In this document: in pieces, positions 42,448-50,908 of the stretch
How positions within the stretch are numbered: position 1 is the first letter of the stretch
How the letters are laid out: each line of letters opens with the position of its first letter
NCBI GenBank assembly: GCA_023412195.1
Contig: JAEYNZ010000010.1
Span: forward strand, 1 to 52,691
Length of the DNA: 52,691 nucleotides
Direction: 5' to 3'
From: Bacteroidota bacterium
GTDB lineage: Bacteria; Bacteroidota; Bacteroidia; Bacteroidales; Prolixibacteraceae
Made by a program: the position numbers and the translations under genes
Notes under the pieces: model-generated
What the model saw: only the letters and a program-made list of their open reading frames with translations
Told to the model about the DNA's origin: nothing
Databases searched by the model: none

Positions 42448-43509
42448 TCAGCGTGAAAGATAATGGGCAATCCAATCACCTACATCTGAAGTGCGGTATG
42501 GTTGCCCGGCAGATATGTCTTCAGTGACAATTCCTTCGGCCATAGATGCAGCTACTGCATCGCGGATTGCTTGTCCTTCTTCAGAAAGGTTAAAGGCATA
42601 TTCAAACATCATTGCAGCTGAAAGTATGGTGGCTATTGGATTGGCAATATTTTTACCTGCAGCCTGCGGGTAAGATCCGTGGATGGGCTCAAATACCGAG
42701 GTGTGTATACCAATGGATGCCGATGGCAAAAGTCCCAGGGAGCCGGTAATGACGCTTGCTTCATCGGTGAGTATGTCACCGAACATATTTTCAGTGACCA
42801 TTACATCGAAGTTTTTGGGCCACTGGATTATTTGCATGGCTGCATTATCAACAAACATATATTCTGTTTTGATGTCGGGGTAAAATGGTGACATTTCCTG
42901 GGCTATTTCACGCCACAGCCTTGATGTTTCCAGTACGTTGGCTTTATCGACCACAGTAAGTTTTTTACGGCGTTTTCCTGCAAACTCGTATGCAAGTTTC
43001 AGTATGCGTTCAATTTCGTCACGAGTGTAGGTATTTGTGTCGAAAGCTGTATTGCCATTGTCTTTCCTTCCTTTTTCACCGAAATAAATGCCACCTGTAA
43101 GTTCGCGGATGCAGACAAATTCAGCGCCTTCCACCAGTTCGCGGCGGAGGGGTGATTTATGCAGGAGTGCTTCAAAAGTTTCAACCGGCCTGATGTTGGC
43201 ATAAAGGCCAAGTTTCTTTCTCATGGCCAACAGTCCCTGCTCAGGGCGGACAGGCGCTTTGGGATTGTTGTCGAATCGCGGGTCGCCAATGGCCCCAAAA
43301 AGCACAGCATCTGATTTCATGCATAACTGATGTGTTTCTTCAGGGTATGGATCGCCAACCTTGTCGATTGCTGCTGCACCGGTTAGCCCGTATTCGTATT
43401 GTAATTCGTGGTTGAATTTTTGGGCCACGGCTTTCACAACCTTCATGGCCTGTTCAATGATTTCCGGCCCTATACCGTCGCCGGGAAGTACTGCTATATT
43501 CAGCTTCAT
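42448..43509 (-). CDS. leuB: 3-Isopropylmalate dehydrogenase
   Basis: About 353 residues from the ATG at 43509; the frame is open 13 codons further upstream. The start I-A-V-L-P-G-D-G-I-G-P-E-I, the substrate residues R-E-L-T-G-G-I-Y-F-G and the NAD-binding E-P-I-H-G-S-Y-P and K-N-I-A-N-P blocks match LeuB. It performs the third step of leucine synthesis, giving 2-oxoisocaproate after decarboxylation. It is the last biosynthetic gene of the leu operon. Confidence 0.95.
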   Translation of the reverse strand: MKLNIAVLPGDGIGPEIIEQAMKVVKAVAQKFNHELQYEYGLTGAAAIDKVGDPYPEETHQLCMKSDAVLFGAIGDPRFDNNPKAPVRPEQGLLAMRKKLGLYANIRPVETFEALLHKSPLRRELVEGAEFVCIRELTGGIYFGEKGRKDNGNTAFDTNTYTRDEIERILKLAYEFAGKRRKKLTVVDKANVLETSRLWREIAQEMSPFYPDIKTEYMFVDNAAMQIIQWPKNFDVMVTENMFGDILTDEASVITGSLGLLPSASIGIHTSVFEPIHGSYPQAAGKNIANPIATILSAAMMFEYAFNLSEEGQAIRDAVAASMAEGIVTEDISAGQPYRTSDVGDWIAHYLSR

Positions 43510-43564
43510 ATTGGTTTTGTTTTTTAATAATTCCTGAAATTTATACATTAGTTTCCGGTTAAAT

Positions 43565-43657
43565 ATTTGAGATTTCTCCCTGCGGACGAAATGACGGTGT
43601 TTTCAGAGTTATATAACTAACTGATTGTCATCTTGAACGAAGTGAAAGATCTCAAAT
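43565..43657. repeat. Palindromic intergenic repeat in the leu operon
   Basis: Ends ATTTGAGAT and ATCTCAAAT are inverted. The inner arms carry ACGAAATGAC and GTCATCTTGAACGAAG. The wording resembles the GAGATTTCTC...CGAAATGAC palindromes scattered in Bacteroidota genomes. It sits in the 187-base gap between cimA/leuA2 and leuB and would form a long stem-loop in the operon mRNA. Confidence 0.75.
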
Positions 43658-43696
43658 ACATTTTTTTTATCATGTTACCGGACAACATTGAAATAT

Positions 43697-45292
43697 TTAT
43701 AATGTTGGAGATGTGGCATTGTTCATGATCTTGTCGAGCATCCCCGGCTTAAACTCGTTTTCGATAATGTTCAGCATCCTGATTGTGGCCTTTATTGCGG
43801 CTGCAGTCTGATCGGGATCGAGGCCCTTGGTTTTGAATTCACGGCTGTTTTTCCATGTAATAACTGTTTCAACCAGGGCATCTGTTTTTCCACCCGGAGG
43901 TATTGTAACCACGTAGTCGATCAGTTTCGGGAAAGGCTTTTCAAGTTTTTTATAGATTTTACGCAGCGACTTCATGAAAGCATCATATTGTCCGTCGCCA
44001 TCGCTGAACTCTTCATAAATGGTGCCCCTGATTTCGAGGCTGACATTGGCAACCGGCCTGAGCCCCATGGTATGATTGATGGAATAGTTCACCACCCTGA
44101 TGTTCTGCTCCATGAGTTCATTTTCAAGCACATCGGCAACTATATAGGGAAGCTCATCGGATGTCACTGTTTCTTTCTGATCTCCCAGTTCAATGATCCT
44201 TTCCGTTACTTTTTTTAGTGATTCCTGGTCGAGGACAATCCCAAGATCTTCAAGGTTTTTCTTTATGTTTGCCTTTCCAGAAGTTTTTCCAAGGGCATAC
44301 TGGCGGATCCTTCCAAAACGTTCGGGCAGCAGGTCGTTAAAATACAGGTTGTTTTTGTTGTCACCGTCGGCATGTATCCCGCTGCACTGGGTAAAGACAA
44401 ATTCCCCTATCAGTGGCTTGTTCGTAGGGATGCGGATGCCTGAAAACGATTCCACCAGTTTCGAGACCTTGTTCAGCTGGGTCTCATTCACGTTGGTTTT
44501 CATTTTCAGGTGGTCTTTTATTGTTGCAACAACACTCGAAAGAGGCGCGTTTCCTGCACGTTCACCCAATCCGTTTACAGTTGTGTGCACACACCTGATT
44601 CCTGCCTTGATGGCATGAAATACATTGGCAATAGCCAGGTCGTAATCGTTATGGGCATGGTAATCGAATTTCACATCAGGGAACGATTCAATCATTTCAC
44701 GGCAGAATTCATATGTTTCATCCGGGTCCAGGATTCCGAGGGTATCGGGAAGCATGATCCGGTCAATGTTTTCATTTTTCAGATTCGATACCATAAAATG
44801 GACATAATCTTTGGAATGCCTCATTCCGTTCGACCAGTCTTCCAGATAAACATTAACCCTGATTCCCATTTCACCTGCATTGGCGATTACTTTGCGAATG
44901 TCGGCCATATGCTGTTCGGGAGTTTTCCTGAGCTGTTCCCTTACATGCTTCAGCGATCCCTTGCACAGCAGGTTGATTACTTTGCCTCCGGCATCCTGTA
45001 TCCATTGCAGGGAGATCCTGTCGTCAACAAATCCAAGTACTTCAACCCGGTCGAGGTATCCTTTTTCGGCAGCCCACTGCATGACCCTGGAGGCGCCTTT
45101 AAACTCCCCTTCGGAAACGCGGGCTGAAGCGATTTCTATCCGGTCGACGCGGACATCTTCCAGCAATACTTTTGCAACACTCAGCTTTTCCCTTTCCCTG
45201 AAGGAAACACCGGTGGTTTGTTCCCCGTCCCGCAGGGTTGTGTCCATAATGGTGAGGACATTTTCTTCAACTTCAACCAATTTGCCAGTCAT
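43697..45292 (-). CDS. 2-Isopropylmalate/citramalate synthase-family protein (second paralogue)
   Basis: About 531 residues from the ATG at 45292; the frame is open to 45406, inside leuD. The DRE-TIM catalytic domain has I-M-D-T-T-L-R-D-G-E-Q and H-A-H-N-D-Y-D-L-A and the motif G-L-G-E-R-A-G-N. The C-terminal LeuA regulatory domain has S-L-E-I-R-G-T-I-Y-E and V-V-T-I-P-P-G-G-K-T. A second IPMS-type enzyme inside the leu operon is usual in Bacteroidota. By analogy it may be a citramalate synthase for isoleucine, but the substrate is not decided by sequence here. Confidence 0.85.
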   Translation of the reverse strand: MTGKLVEVEENVLTIMDTTLRDGEQTTGVSFREREKLSVAKVLLEDVRVDRIEIASARVSEGEFKGASRVMQWAAEKGYLDRVEVLGFVDDRISLQWIQDAGGKVINLLCKGSLKHVREQLRKTPEQHMADIRKVIANAGEMGIRVNVYLEDWSNGMRHSKDYVHFMVSNLKNENIDRIMLPDTLGILDPDETYEFCREMIESFPDVKFDYHAHNDYDLAIANVFHAIKAGIRCVHTTVNGLGERAGNAPLSSVVATIKDHLKMKTNVNETQLNKVSKLVESFSGIRIPTNKPLIGEFVFTQCSGIHADGDNKNNLYFNDLLPERFGRIRQYALGKTSGKANIKKNLEDLGIVLDQESLKKVTERIIELGDQKETVTSDELPYIVADVLENELMEQNIRVVNYSINHTMGLRPVANVSLEIRGTIYEEFSDGDGQYDAFMKSLRKIYKKLEKPFPKLIDYVVTIPPGGKTDALVETVITWKNSREFKTKGLDPDQTAAAIKATIRMLNIIENEFKPGMLDKIMNNATSPTL

Positions 45293-45344
45293 TTTTCTAA
45301 TATTTTGCTTCACAATTAATTGGGCCGTTTCTGGCCTGTATAGC

Positions 45345-45935
45345 TTACCTGTTCTTTTCGAAGATTTCGATTTCTTCTTTTGCTGATACCAGGTAATCGA
45401 TGTCATCGAGCCCGTGTTTCAGGCAATGTTTCTTATATGCATTGATTTCAAATCCGGAAGATTCACCTGTTTGAAGAATTGTGAACTTCTGGTTTTCCAA
45501 ATCGGTTTCAAACTGCGTGGTGGGATCTTCTTCTATGGCATTAAATACCTTTTGAAGAAACTCAGGTGAAACAACAACCGGCAGAAGGCCGTTGTTCAGT
45601 GCATTGTTTTTGAAGATATCGGCAAAAAAGCTTGACACCACCACCCTGAAACCATAATCGTACAGGGCCCAGATGGCGTGTTCACGGCTTGAACCGCTGC
45701 CAAAGTTTTTTCCTGCCACCAGTACTTTTCCGGAATAACGGTTGTCATTCAGCGGAAACCCTTCTTTCGGGCTGCCATTCTTTTCATAGCGCCAGTCGCG
45801 GAAAAGGTTATCGCCGAAACCTTTTCTTTCAACAGCTTTAAGGAAGCGGGCAGGAATGATCTGGTCGGTATCGACGTTTTCCACCGGCAGGGGAACTGCC
45901 GGAGATGTGATTATTGAAATTTTATCGTATGCCAT
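45345..45935 (-). CDS. leuD: 3-Isopropylmalate dehydratase, small subunit
   Basis: About 196 residues from the ATG at 45935; the frame is open to 45956. The motifs N-V-D-T-D-Q-I-I-P-A-R-F-L-K and F-G-S-G-S-S-R-E-H-A are diagnostic of LeuD. With LeuC it isomerises 2- to 3-isopropylmalate. It follows leuC by 83 bases and precedes the second synthase by 52 bases. Confidence 0.95.
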   Translation of the reverse strand: MAYDKISIITSPAVPLPVENVDTDQIIPARFLKAVERKGFGDNLFRDWRYEKNGSPKEGFPLNDNRYSGKVLVAGKNFGSGSSREHAIWALYDYGFRVVVSSFFADIFKNNALNNGLLPVVVSPEFLQKVFNAIEEDPTTQFETDLENQKFTILQTGESSGFEINAYKKHCLKHGLDDIDYLVSAKEEIEIFEKNR

Positions 45936-46018
45936 TGTTGTCTTTTTATTATTCACTTACCATTTCTTCAGGTAAATGGGATGATGAAAATGATTCAGTT
46001 ATAATTGTTACTTTCTGT

Positions 46019-47425
46019 TTATGAAGCCATCAATTCTCTTGGGTCAGTGACCACACCTGTAATTGCTGCAGCTGCTGCAGTTAGCGGACTGGCCAGCATA
46101 GTGCGGGCCCCGGGCCCCTGCCGCCCTTCAAAATTGCGGTTTGAAGTTGAAACTGCATATTTGCCTTCCGGGATTTTATCATCGTTCATGGCAAGGCATG
46201 CCGAGCATCCGGGCTGGCGAAGCTGGAAGCCTGCAGCCTCAAGAATTTTATCAAGGCCTTCTGCACGGATTTGCTTTTCAACGTGTTTTGATCCGGGAAC
46301 AAGCCATGCTGTGACATTCGGTGCTTTTTTCCTGCCGCGGATAAAACTTGTGAAAGTCCTGAAATCTTCGATCCGGCCGTTTGTACAGCTTCCAACAAAA
46401 ACATAATCGACAGGTTTTCCTATCATAGGTTCTCCTTCAGAATAACCCATGTACTGCAACGATTTCAGGTAGGTATTTTTATCACTTCCTTCCATACCGC
46501 TTGTTGTGGGGATGGACTGCGTGATGCCAATACCCATACCTGGATTGGTGCCGTATGTAATCATGGGTTCTATGTCGGCAGCATCAAAGTTATATTCCGT
46601 ATCGAATACAGCATCTTCATCACTCTTTAGCTGCTTCCATTTGTCAAGTGCTTTTTCCCATTGTTCGCCTGCAGGGGCATACTGTCTGCCTTTGATATAG
46701 CTGAACGTTGTTTCATCGGGTGCCACCATCCCACCGCGGGCACCGCTTTCGATGCTCAGGTTGCAAAGTGTCATGCGTCCTTCCATACTCAGTCCGGTGA
46801 TGGCTGAACCTGCATATTCAATGAAATGGCCTGTACCCCCGCTGGTAGTAATCTGCGATATAATATAGAGTGCAATATCCTTTGCAGTCACACCTTTTTT
46901 CAACTCACCGTTAACAGATATGCGCATTTTTTTTGGTTTGGGCTGCATGATGCACTGGCTTGCCAGCACCATTTCCACTTCGCTTGTACCGATACCAAAT
47001 GCAATTGCCCCGAAAGCGCCGTGTGTAGAGGTATGGCTGTCGCCGCAAACAATGGTCATCCCAGGCTGTGTAAGCCCCAGTTCCGGCCCGATGATATGAA
47101 CGATACCATGTCCGTCGCTTTGCAAATCGTGATAGACAATGCCATGTTCCTGGCAATTCCTTTTCAGCATTTCAACCTGGTGGCGCGAAAGCTCATCAAT
47201 GATTGTCAGGTGCTGATTCTCGGTAGGTACGTTATGATCGGGGGTGGCTGTTGTAAGATCGGGCCTGAATACCTTCAAACCCCTGTTTTTCAGTCCAAGG
47301 AATGCAACCGGGCTTGTAACCTCATGGATGAGGTGGCGGTCGATGTACAAAACGGATGGCCCTCCTTCAATCTTTTTCACTGTGTGGGCATCCCAGATTT
47401 TATCAAACAATGTTTTCGGTTCCAT
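46019..47425 (-). CDS. leuC: 3-Isopropylmalate dehydratase, large subunit
   Basis: At 468 residues this is normal for LeuC. The [4Fe-4S] cysteines lie in V-G-S-C-T-N-G-R and P-G-C-S-A-C-L-A-M-N. Other family blocks are G-D-S-H-T-S-T-H-G-A-F-G and S-T-S-N-R-N-F-E-G-R-Q-G. It forms the aconitase-type isomerase with LeuD. It lies 63 bases after leuA in the leu operon. Confidence 0.96.
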   Translation of the reverse strand: MEPKTLFDKIWDAHTVKKIEGGPSVLYIDRHLIHEVTSPVAFLGLKNRGLKVFRPDLTTATPDHNVPTENQHLTIIDELSRHQVEMLKRNCQEHGIVYHDLQSDGHGIVHIIGPELGLTQPGMTIVCGDSHTSTHGAFGAIAFGIGTSEVEMVLASQCIMQPKPKKMRISVNGELKKGVTAKDIALYIISQITTSGGTGHFIEYAGSAITGLSMEGRMTLCNLSIESGARGGMVAPDETTFSYIKGRQYAPAGEQWEKALDKWKQLKSDEDAVFDTEYNFDAADIEPMITYGTNPGMGIGITQSIPTTSGMEGSDKNTYLKSLQYMGYSEGEPMIGKPVDYVFVGSCTNGRIEDFRTFTSFIRGRKKAPNVTAWLVPGSKHVEKQIRAEGLDKILEAAGFQLRQPGCSACLAMNDDKIPEGKYAVSTSNRNFEGRQGPGARTMLASPLTAAAAAITGVVTDPRELMAS

Positions 47426-47488
47426 ATATCTGTTATATGCTGTTATTATTTCTTAACTGTTAATAATTGCGTTGTAAAATCAGTGGCA

Positions 47489-48991
47489 TCAGTTGACAGG
47501 CAACTTGTTCACTGCATCGAGAAAAGCTTCAACCGAAGCTGTAACAATATCGGTATTGGCGCCGAATCCGTGATAGATCGAGTTGTTGAAATCGATTTGC
47601 ATATGGACCTTTCCAACATCATCGCTTCCCCTCGTAATTGCCTGCACAAGAAATTCCTCTATAGTAACCTGACGGTGTAATATTTGTTTGACCGCTTTGA
47701 TGGCTGCATCAACCGGACCATTACCTGCTGAGGTGGCATCAAATTTTTCACCTGCAATATTGAGCCTTACAATGGCCATAGGGGTTATGCTTTTTCCTGT
47801 GACTACCTGCAGAAAATCAAGTTTGATTCTCCTTTCCTGACGTGTAGCATCACCAACTAAAAGTGCAATATCATCATCACGGATGTCTTTTTTCTTGTCG
47901 GCCAGCCGCAGGAACTGTTCGTAAACTTCATCCAGCTTTTCCTTTGTCAGTTCAAAGCCAAGCAGCTCAAGCCTGTGTTTCAGTGCAGCACGTCCGCTGC
48001 GGGCAGTAAGCAAGATAGCTGATTCATTGATGCCGACATCGGTGGGATCCATGATTTCATAATTCTCGCGGTGCTTCAGCACTCCGTCCTGGTGTATGCC
48101 TGAAGAATGGGCAAATGCATTCCGGCCAACAACAGCCTTGTTTGGCTGGACAGGCATGTTCATCAGTCGCGATACAAGACGGCTGGTCCCGTAAATATTT
48201 TTTGTATTGATGCCCGTATCGATATTCAGTACCTGGTACCTGCTTTTAAGCGTCATGACAACTTCTTCGAGAGAAGTATTGCCCGCTCTTTCACCAATGC
48301 CGTTGATGGTTACCTCTGCCTGTCTTGCACCATTCATGATCCCTGCAATTGTGTTGGCTGTTGCCATGCCCAGGTCGTTGTGACAGTGCGTTGAAATAAC
48401 AGCCTTGTGTATGCCGGTTACATTTTCAACAAGATATTTTATTTTTTCACCAAATTCATGCGGCAGGCAGTACCCGGTTGTGTCGGGAATATTTACCACC
48501 GTAGCGCCAGCTTTAATTACAGCTTCTATTACTTTGGCCAGGTACTCGTTTTCGGTGCGGCCTGCATCTTCAGCATAAAACTCTACATCTTCCACAAACT
48601 TTTTCGCATATTTAACCGCTTCAACAGCCCGCTCTAAAATGGCATCAGGGTTTGAATTCAGCTTGTGGTAGATATGAAAATATGAAGTGCCAATACCTGT
48701 ATGAATTCTTCCTTTTTTTGCATGCTTTAGTGATTCGGCAGCTACATCGATATCTTTTTGAACTGCACGCGTCAGGGCACAAATTGTTGGCCACGACACA
48801 GCTTTGGAAATCTCAACTACCGATTCGAAATCACCCGGGCTTGATATCGGGAATCCGGCCTCGATAACGTCGACACCTAGTTCCTGCAAGGCTTTGGCTA
48901 CTTCAATTTTTTCTACAGTGTTCAACTGGCAGCCTGGTACCTGTTCCCCGTCGCGGAGGGTGGTGTCGAAAATAAAAAGTTTGTCACTCAT
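47489..48991 (-). CDS. leuA: 2-Isopropylmalate synthase
   Basis: A 500-residue protein. The catalytic domain starts F-D-T-T-L-R-D-G-E-Q-V-P-G and has H-C-H-N-D-L-G-M-A and G-I-G-E-R-A-G-N. The C-terminal LeuA dimer domain (about 385-500, with S-A-G-N-G-P-V-D-A-A) is the leucine feedback domain. It condenses acetyl-CoA with 2-oxoisovalerate. It is the first structural gene of the operon and lies directly behind a leader-peptide attenuator (49021-49171). Confidence 0.95.
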   Translation of the reverse strand: MSDKLFIFDTTLRDGEQVPGCQLNTVEKIEVAKALQELGVDVIEAGFPISSPGDFESVVEISKAVSWPTICALTRAVQKDIDVAAESLKHAKKGRIHTGIGTSYFHIYHKLNSNPDAILERAVEAVKYAKKFVEDVEFYAEDAGRTENEYLAKVIEAVIKAGATVVNIPDTTGYCLPHEFGEKIKYLVENVTGIHKAVISTHCHNDLGMATANTIAGIMNGARQAEVTINGIGERAGNTSLEEVVMTLKSRYQVLNIDTGINTKNIYGTSRLVSRLMNMPVQPNKAVVGRNAFAHSSGIHQDGVLKHRENYEIMDPTDVGINESAILLTARSGRAALKHRLELLGFELTKEKLDEVYEQFLRLADKKKDIRDDDIALLVGDATRQERRIKLDFLQVVTGKSITPMAIVRLNIAGEKFDATSAGNGPVDAAIKAVKQILHRQVTIEEFLVQAITRGSDDVGKVHMQIDFNNSIYHGFGANTDIVTASVEAFLDAVNKLPVN

Positions 48992-49020
48992 CTTGTTGTT
49001 TTATTAATTACTCATTTTCC

Positions 49021-49057
49021 CTAAAAAAAACAGCCATCCTCTTTATCTGAGAATGGC
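49021..49057 (-). terminator. Attenuator terminator of the leu operon
   Basis: On the minus strand GCCATTCTC pairs with GAGGATGGC (nine pairs, one G-U, seven-base loop) and is followed by TG and eight T. It ends 30 bases before the leuA start codon, the place expected for an attenuator. Confidence 0.88.
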
Positions 49058-49099
49058 TTCAAAATTTCTTCCTGTATATTTAAAAACACACCATTCTCA
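49048..49099 (-). promoter_or_regulatory. Alternative antiterminator of the leu leader
   Basis: TGAGAATGG (49091-49099 on the plus coordinates, overlapping the leader-peptide stop codon) is perfectly complementary to CCATTCTCA (49048-49056), which is also the 5' arm of the terminator. The two structures exclude each other. A further 7-bp hairpin (TTCTTCT/AGAAGAA) covers the last leucine codons and the end of the leader. Confidence 0.8.
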
Positions 49100-49171
49100 T
49101 TTCTTCTGAATTAGAAGAATAATAATGCCGATAATAAGGCTGAGAAAAGATATGTTTTTCTGTAAATTCAT
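49097..49171 (-). CDS. Leu/Ile-rich leader peptide of the leu operon
   Basis: A 24-codon frame (ATG at 49171, TGA at 49097-49099) just upstream of leuA. It encodes five leucines (positions 3, 10, 12, 19, 20) and seven isoleucines (7, 13, 14, 16, 17, 18, 21), half of the peptide. Codons 19-20 (CTT CTA) lie in the first arm of an RNA hairpin, and the stop codon lies in the antiterminator arm. The ribosome-position logic of classical attenuation can therefore be read directly from the sequence. It was too short for ordinary gene calling. The name leuL would be conventional, but I leave the symbol empty. Confidence 0.85.
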   Translation of the reverse strand: MNLQKNISFLSLIIGIIILLIQKK

Positions 49172-49192
49172 CAACGAGCTTACGATTTGCTG

Positions 49193-49200
49193 CAAATATG
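49193..49200 (-). promoter_or_regulatory. Possible leu operon promoter
   Basis: The minus strand reads CATATTTG (one mismatch to TAnnTTTG), with TTTT 19 bases upstream. It lies 21 bases before the leader-peptide ATG. It is a weak match but correctly placed. Confidence 0.4.
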
Positions 49201-49715
49201 ATAATATTTTTTTTAAAAGAAAAGTATTCTGAACTTTTTATTGATAAAAATTAATAAACAGATAATATAGTCTTTTGAAATATGGTTTATGTTGTTCATG
49301 TGATTTATGTTGTTCATGTTGTTTTGGATGTTCAGCGCACTACTGTTTCAATGTTTGATTGTTTGAACGGATGCATACCTGCCTGCCCTTATGCAAAGTT
49401 GAGTGTTGGAGGAGGTTCATCAGACGGTCGCACTGCTTCACATCCCTGGCGGTATGCTGTTTGAGGGTTAATTGAGATTGTTAAAGGGTTCCAGGTTCCA
49501 GGTTTTTTAATGTTACAATCTTTGACCCCTGAAGGTTTTTAACTCTTCAGGGTCTTCTCACTCTGCAACTATGCTGGATATTTGGAAATTTTGCATTACG
49601 CTACCACAGTTGTGCCAGGTAAAATTTGGTCTATCTATTCTTCAACCGACAGGTAAAGTCTCCCCCGACATAACCATAATAGTTATTACATTGGAATTCT
49701 GGAATAAAAATTAAT
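49201..49715. other. Gene-free stretch between leu leader and MNT/HEPN
   Basis: No supported gene. It contains a 19-base tandem pair (TTTATGTTGTTCATGT, twice, about 49283-49320), a short GTTCCAG direct repeat near 49490 and a stem-loop at 49524-49553. The 60-codon frame at 49282-49464 is low-complexity and looks accidental. Confidence 0.6.
49524..49553. repeat. Stem-loop intergenic repeat
   Basis: GACCCCTGAAG and CTTCAGGGTC pair with one bulge around GTTTTTAACT. It is similar in kind to short palindromic intergenic repeats of Bacteroidota. It is not obviously a terminator, because the tail is only TCTTCTC. Confidence 0.55.
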
Positions 49716-49723
49716 TATCTTTG
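49716..49723 (+). promoter_or_regulatory. Bacteroidota -7 element (MNT/HEPN promoter)
   Basis: TATCTTTG matches TAnnTTTG and is followed 53 bases later by the MNT start. An ATTG about 22 bases upstream is a possible -33. Confidence 0.55.
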
Positions 49724-49775
49724 GATAAAGAAACTGGCGTTGTGATTTATAAGGATCAAAGAATACACAACACAG

Positions 49776-50090
49776 ATGGAGCATGAAGAAATCATAACCA
49801 GAATCAGGTCGGGAATTAAGAATAAGGATCCCCGGGCCGAAATCTTTTTATACGGTTCCCGTGCCCGTGGAGATAACCGCCCAGATTCGGATTGGGATAT
49901 TCTTGTTATCACCCCCCGGGATAAAATTACTTTCGAGTATGAATCAAATTTGAGAGACCCGATCATAGACCTGGAACTTGAAACCGGACATATCATTTCC
50001 ATAATTGTATATAACAGAACTGACTGGACTAAGAAAATGATGTTTTCTTCTTTATTTTCAAATGTAAAAAAAGAAGGCATTAAAATATAA
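49776..50090 (+). CDS. MNT-type minimal nucleotidyltransferase (antitoxin-like)
   Basis: A 104-residue nucleotidyltransferase with G-S-R-A-R-G-D-N-R-P-D-S-D-W-D, an intact GS-x10-D-x-D active site near residues 28-42. This is the MntA fold, in which known members AMPylate and neutralise a paired HEPN toxin. It has its own promoter-like element and ends four bases before a HEPN gene. Without tests it could also be a nucleotidyltransferase of another role. Confidence 0.83.
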   Translation: MEHEEIITRIRSGIKNKDPRAEIFLYGSRARGDNRPDSDWDILVITPRDKITFEYESNLRDPIIDLELETGHIISIIVYNRTDWTKKMMFSSLFSNVKKEGIKI

Positions 50091-50094
50091 TACA

Positions 50095-50439
50095 TTGAAA
50101 AGTGAACATATAATTTATCGACTAAAACGAGCAAGGGAGACATACATCGATGCTGATTATCTGTTTCAAAGAGGCAGCACTAATTCAAGTGTTAACCGGC
50201 TTTATTATGCAGCTTTTTATGCAACCATTGCCCTTTTCCTTTATTATAATCTTGAAGTTAAATCGCATAAGAGCGTTAAGCAGAAGCTGGGCAAGGATTT
50301 CGTTCTTAAAGGCCTTATAAGTAAAGAAGAAGCAAAAGTCTTTAGTATCCTGTCGGATTACAGACATAAAGGAGTAATTGAAAACCTTTTTAAACCCGTA
50401 CAGGATTATATTGACAGAATTGAAGAATTATTAAAATAA
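50095..50439 (+). CDS. HEPN-domain protein (toxin-like partner)
   Basis: A 114-residue all-helical protein beginning at a TTG; no ATG is available. The motifs N-R-L-Y-Y-A-A-F-Y-A and S-D-Y-R-H-K-G are those of the PF05168-type HEPN domain. The R-H-K in the latter sits where the R-x4-6-H RNase motif would be, but the exact spacing is not classical, so RNase activity is uncertain. It lies four bases after the MNT gene, the usual HEPN/MNT toxin-antitoxin order reversed in some loci. Confidence 0.78.
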   Translation: MKSEHIIYRLKRARETYIDADYLFQRGSTNSSVNRLYYAAFYATIALFLYYNLEVKSHKSVKQKLGKDFVLKGLISKEEAKVFSILSDYRHKGVIENLFKPVQDYIDRIEELLK

Positions 50440-50908
50440 CTTTTTTTGAAATATGCAGAAACCTTCAATAAATAACGATCTGATAGATTCCTTCTCGTAT
50501 ATATGAGAAGTTTTAATCGTGTACATCTCCTGCTTTTTTAATACTATTAATTATTTCTTTGGCCGATTTATAAGTATGACTTTTTCCTTCTGCTACTTCA
50601 TTCGGGTATCTTCATTAGGTATTTTTTTCTAATCGCACCACTTGATTTTCAGCATAATCAAACAGTCTCTTTTTTAACCGCCGAAGGTTTTTTTCCAAAG
50701 ATATTCATATTGAAGTTCGGTTGAATACCGGGGGACTCAACAACTGGCACCTTTCTTTATCGGAGAGATTAACCGGGCAGACACATTTTTTGTGGGATTT
50801 GGTGTTTTTGGTACGCCACGAAGCGTACGTTTATATATTAATTAAAAACCTGGTAATATGAAAGGATTACACAGACCAATTTGTCGTTCAGTCTGAAGCA
50901 GTTGTGAG
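50440..50908. other. Gene-free stretch before the group II intron
   Basis: A hairpin with CTTCTC/GAGAAG and a short TTTT (50491-50514) lies downstream of the HEPN gene and may be its weak terminator. A second, GTACGC/GCGTAC, is at 50811-50828. The minus strand carries short disjointed coding-like fragments interrupted by stops, possibly a decayed gene, but I cannot name it. Confidence 0.5.

Noticed and set aside
42207..42479. 91-residue N-terminal extension of the TVP38 protein
   Set aside because: It overlaps the leuB 3' end, has no membrane or signal character, and the ATG at 42206 gives a normal family start.
44510..45127. 205-codon plus-strand frame opposite the second synthase
   Set aside because: It is antisense to a conserved catalytic domain, and its composition is that of a reverse-frame artefact.
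46826..47680. 284-codon plus-strand frame opposite leuC and leuA
   Set aside because: It lies wholly antisense to two well-conserved genes, is Cys/His-rich with no domain signature, and is best explained as a shadow frame.
49282..49464. 60-codon frame rich in V-V-H-V
   Set aside because: It is generated by a 19-base tandem repeat and is low-complexity, so unlikely to be a gene.
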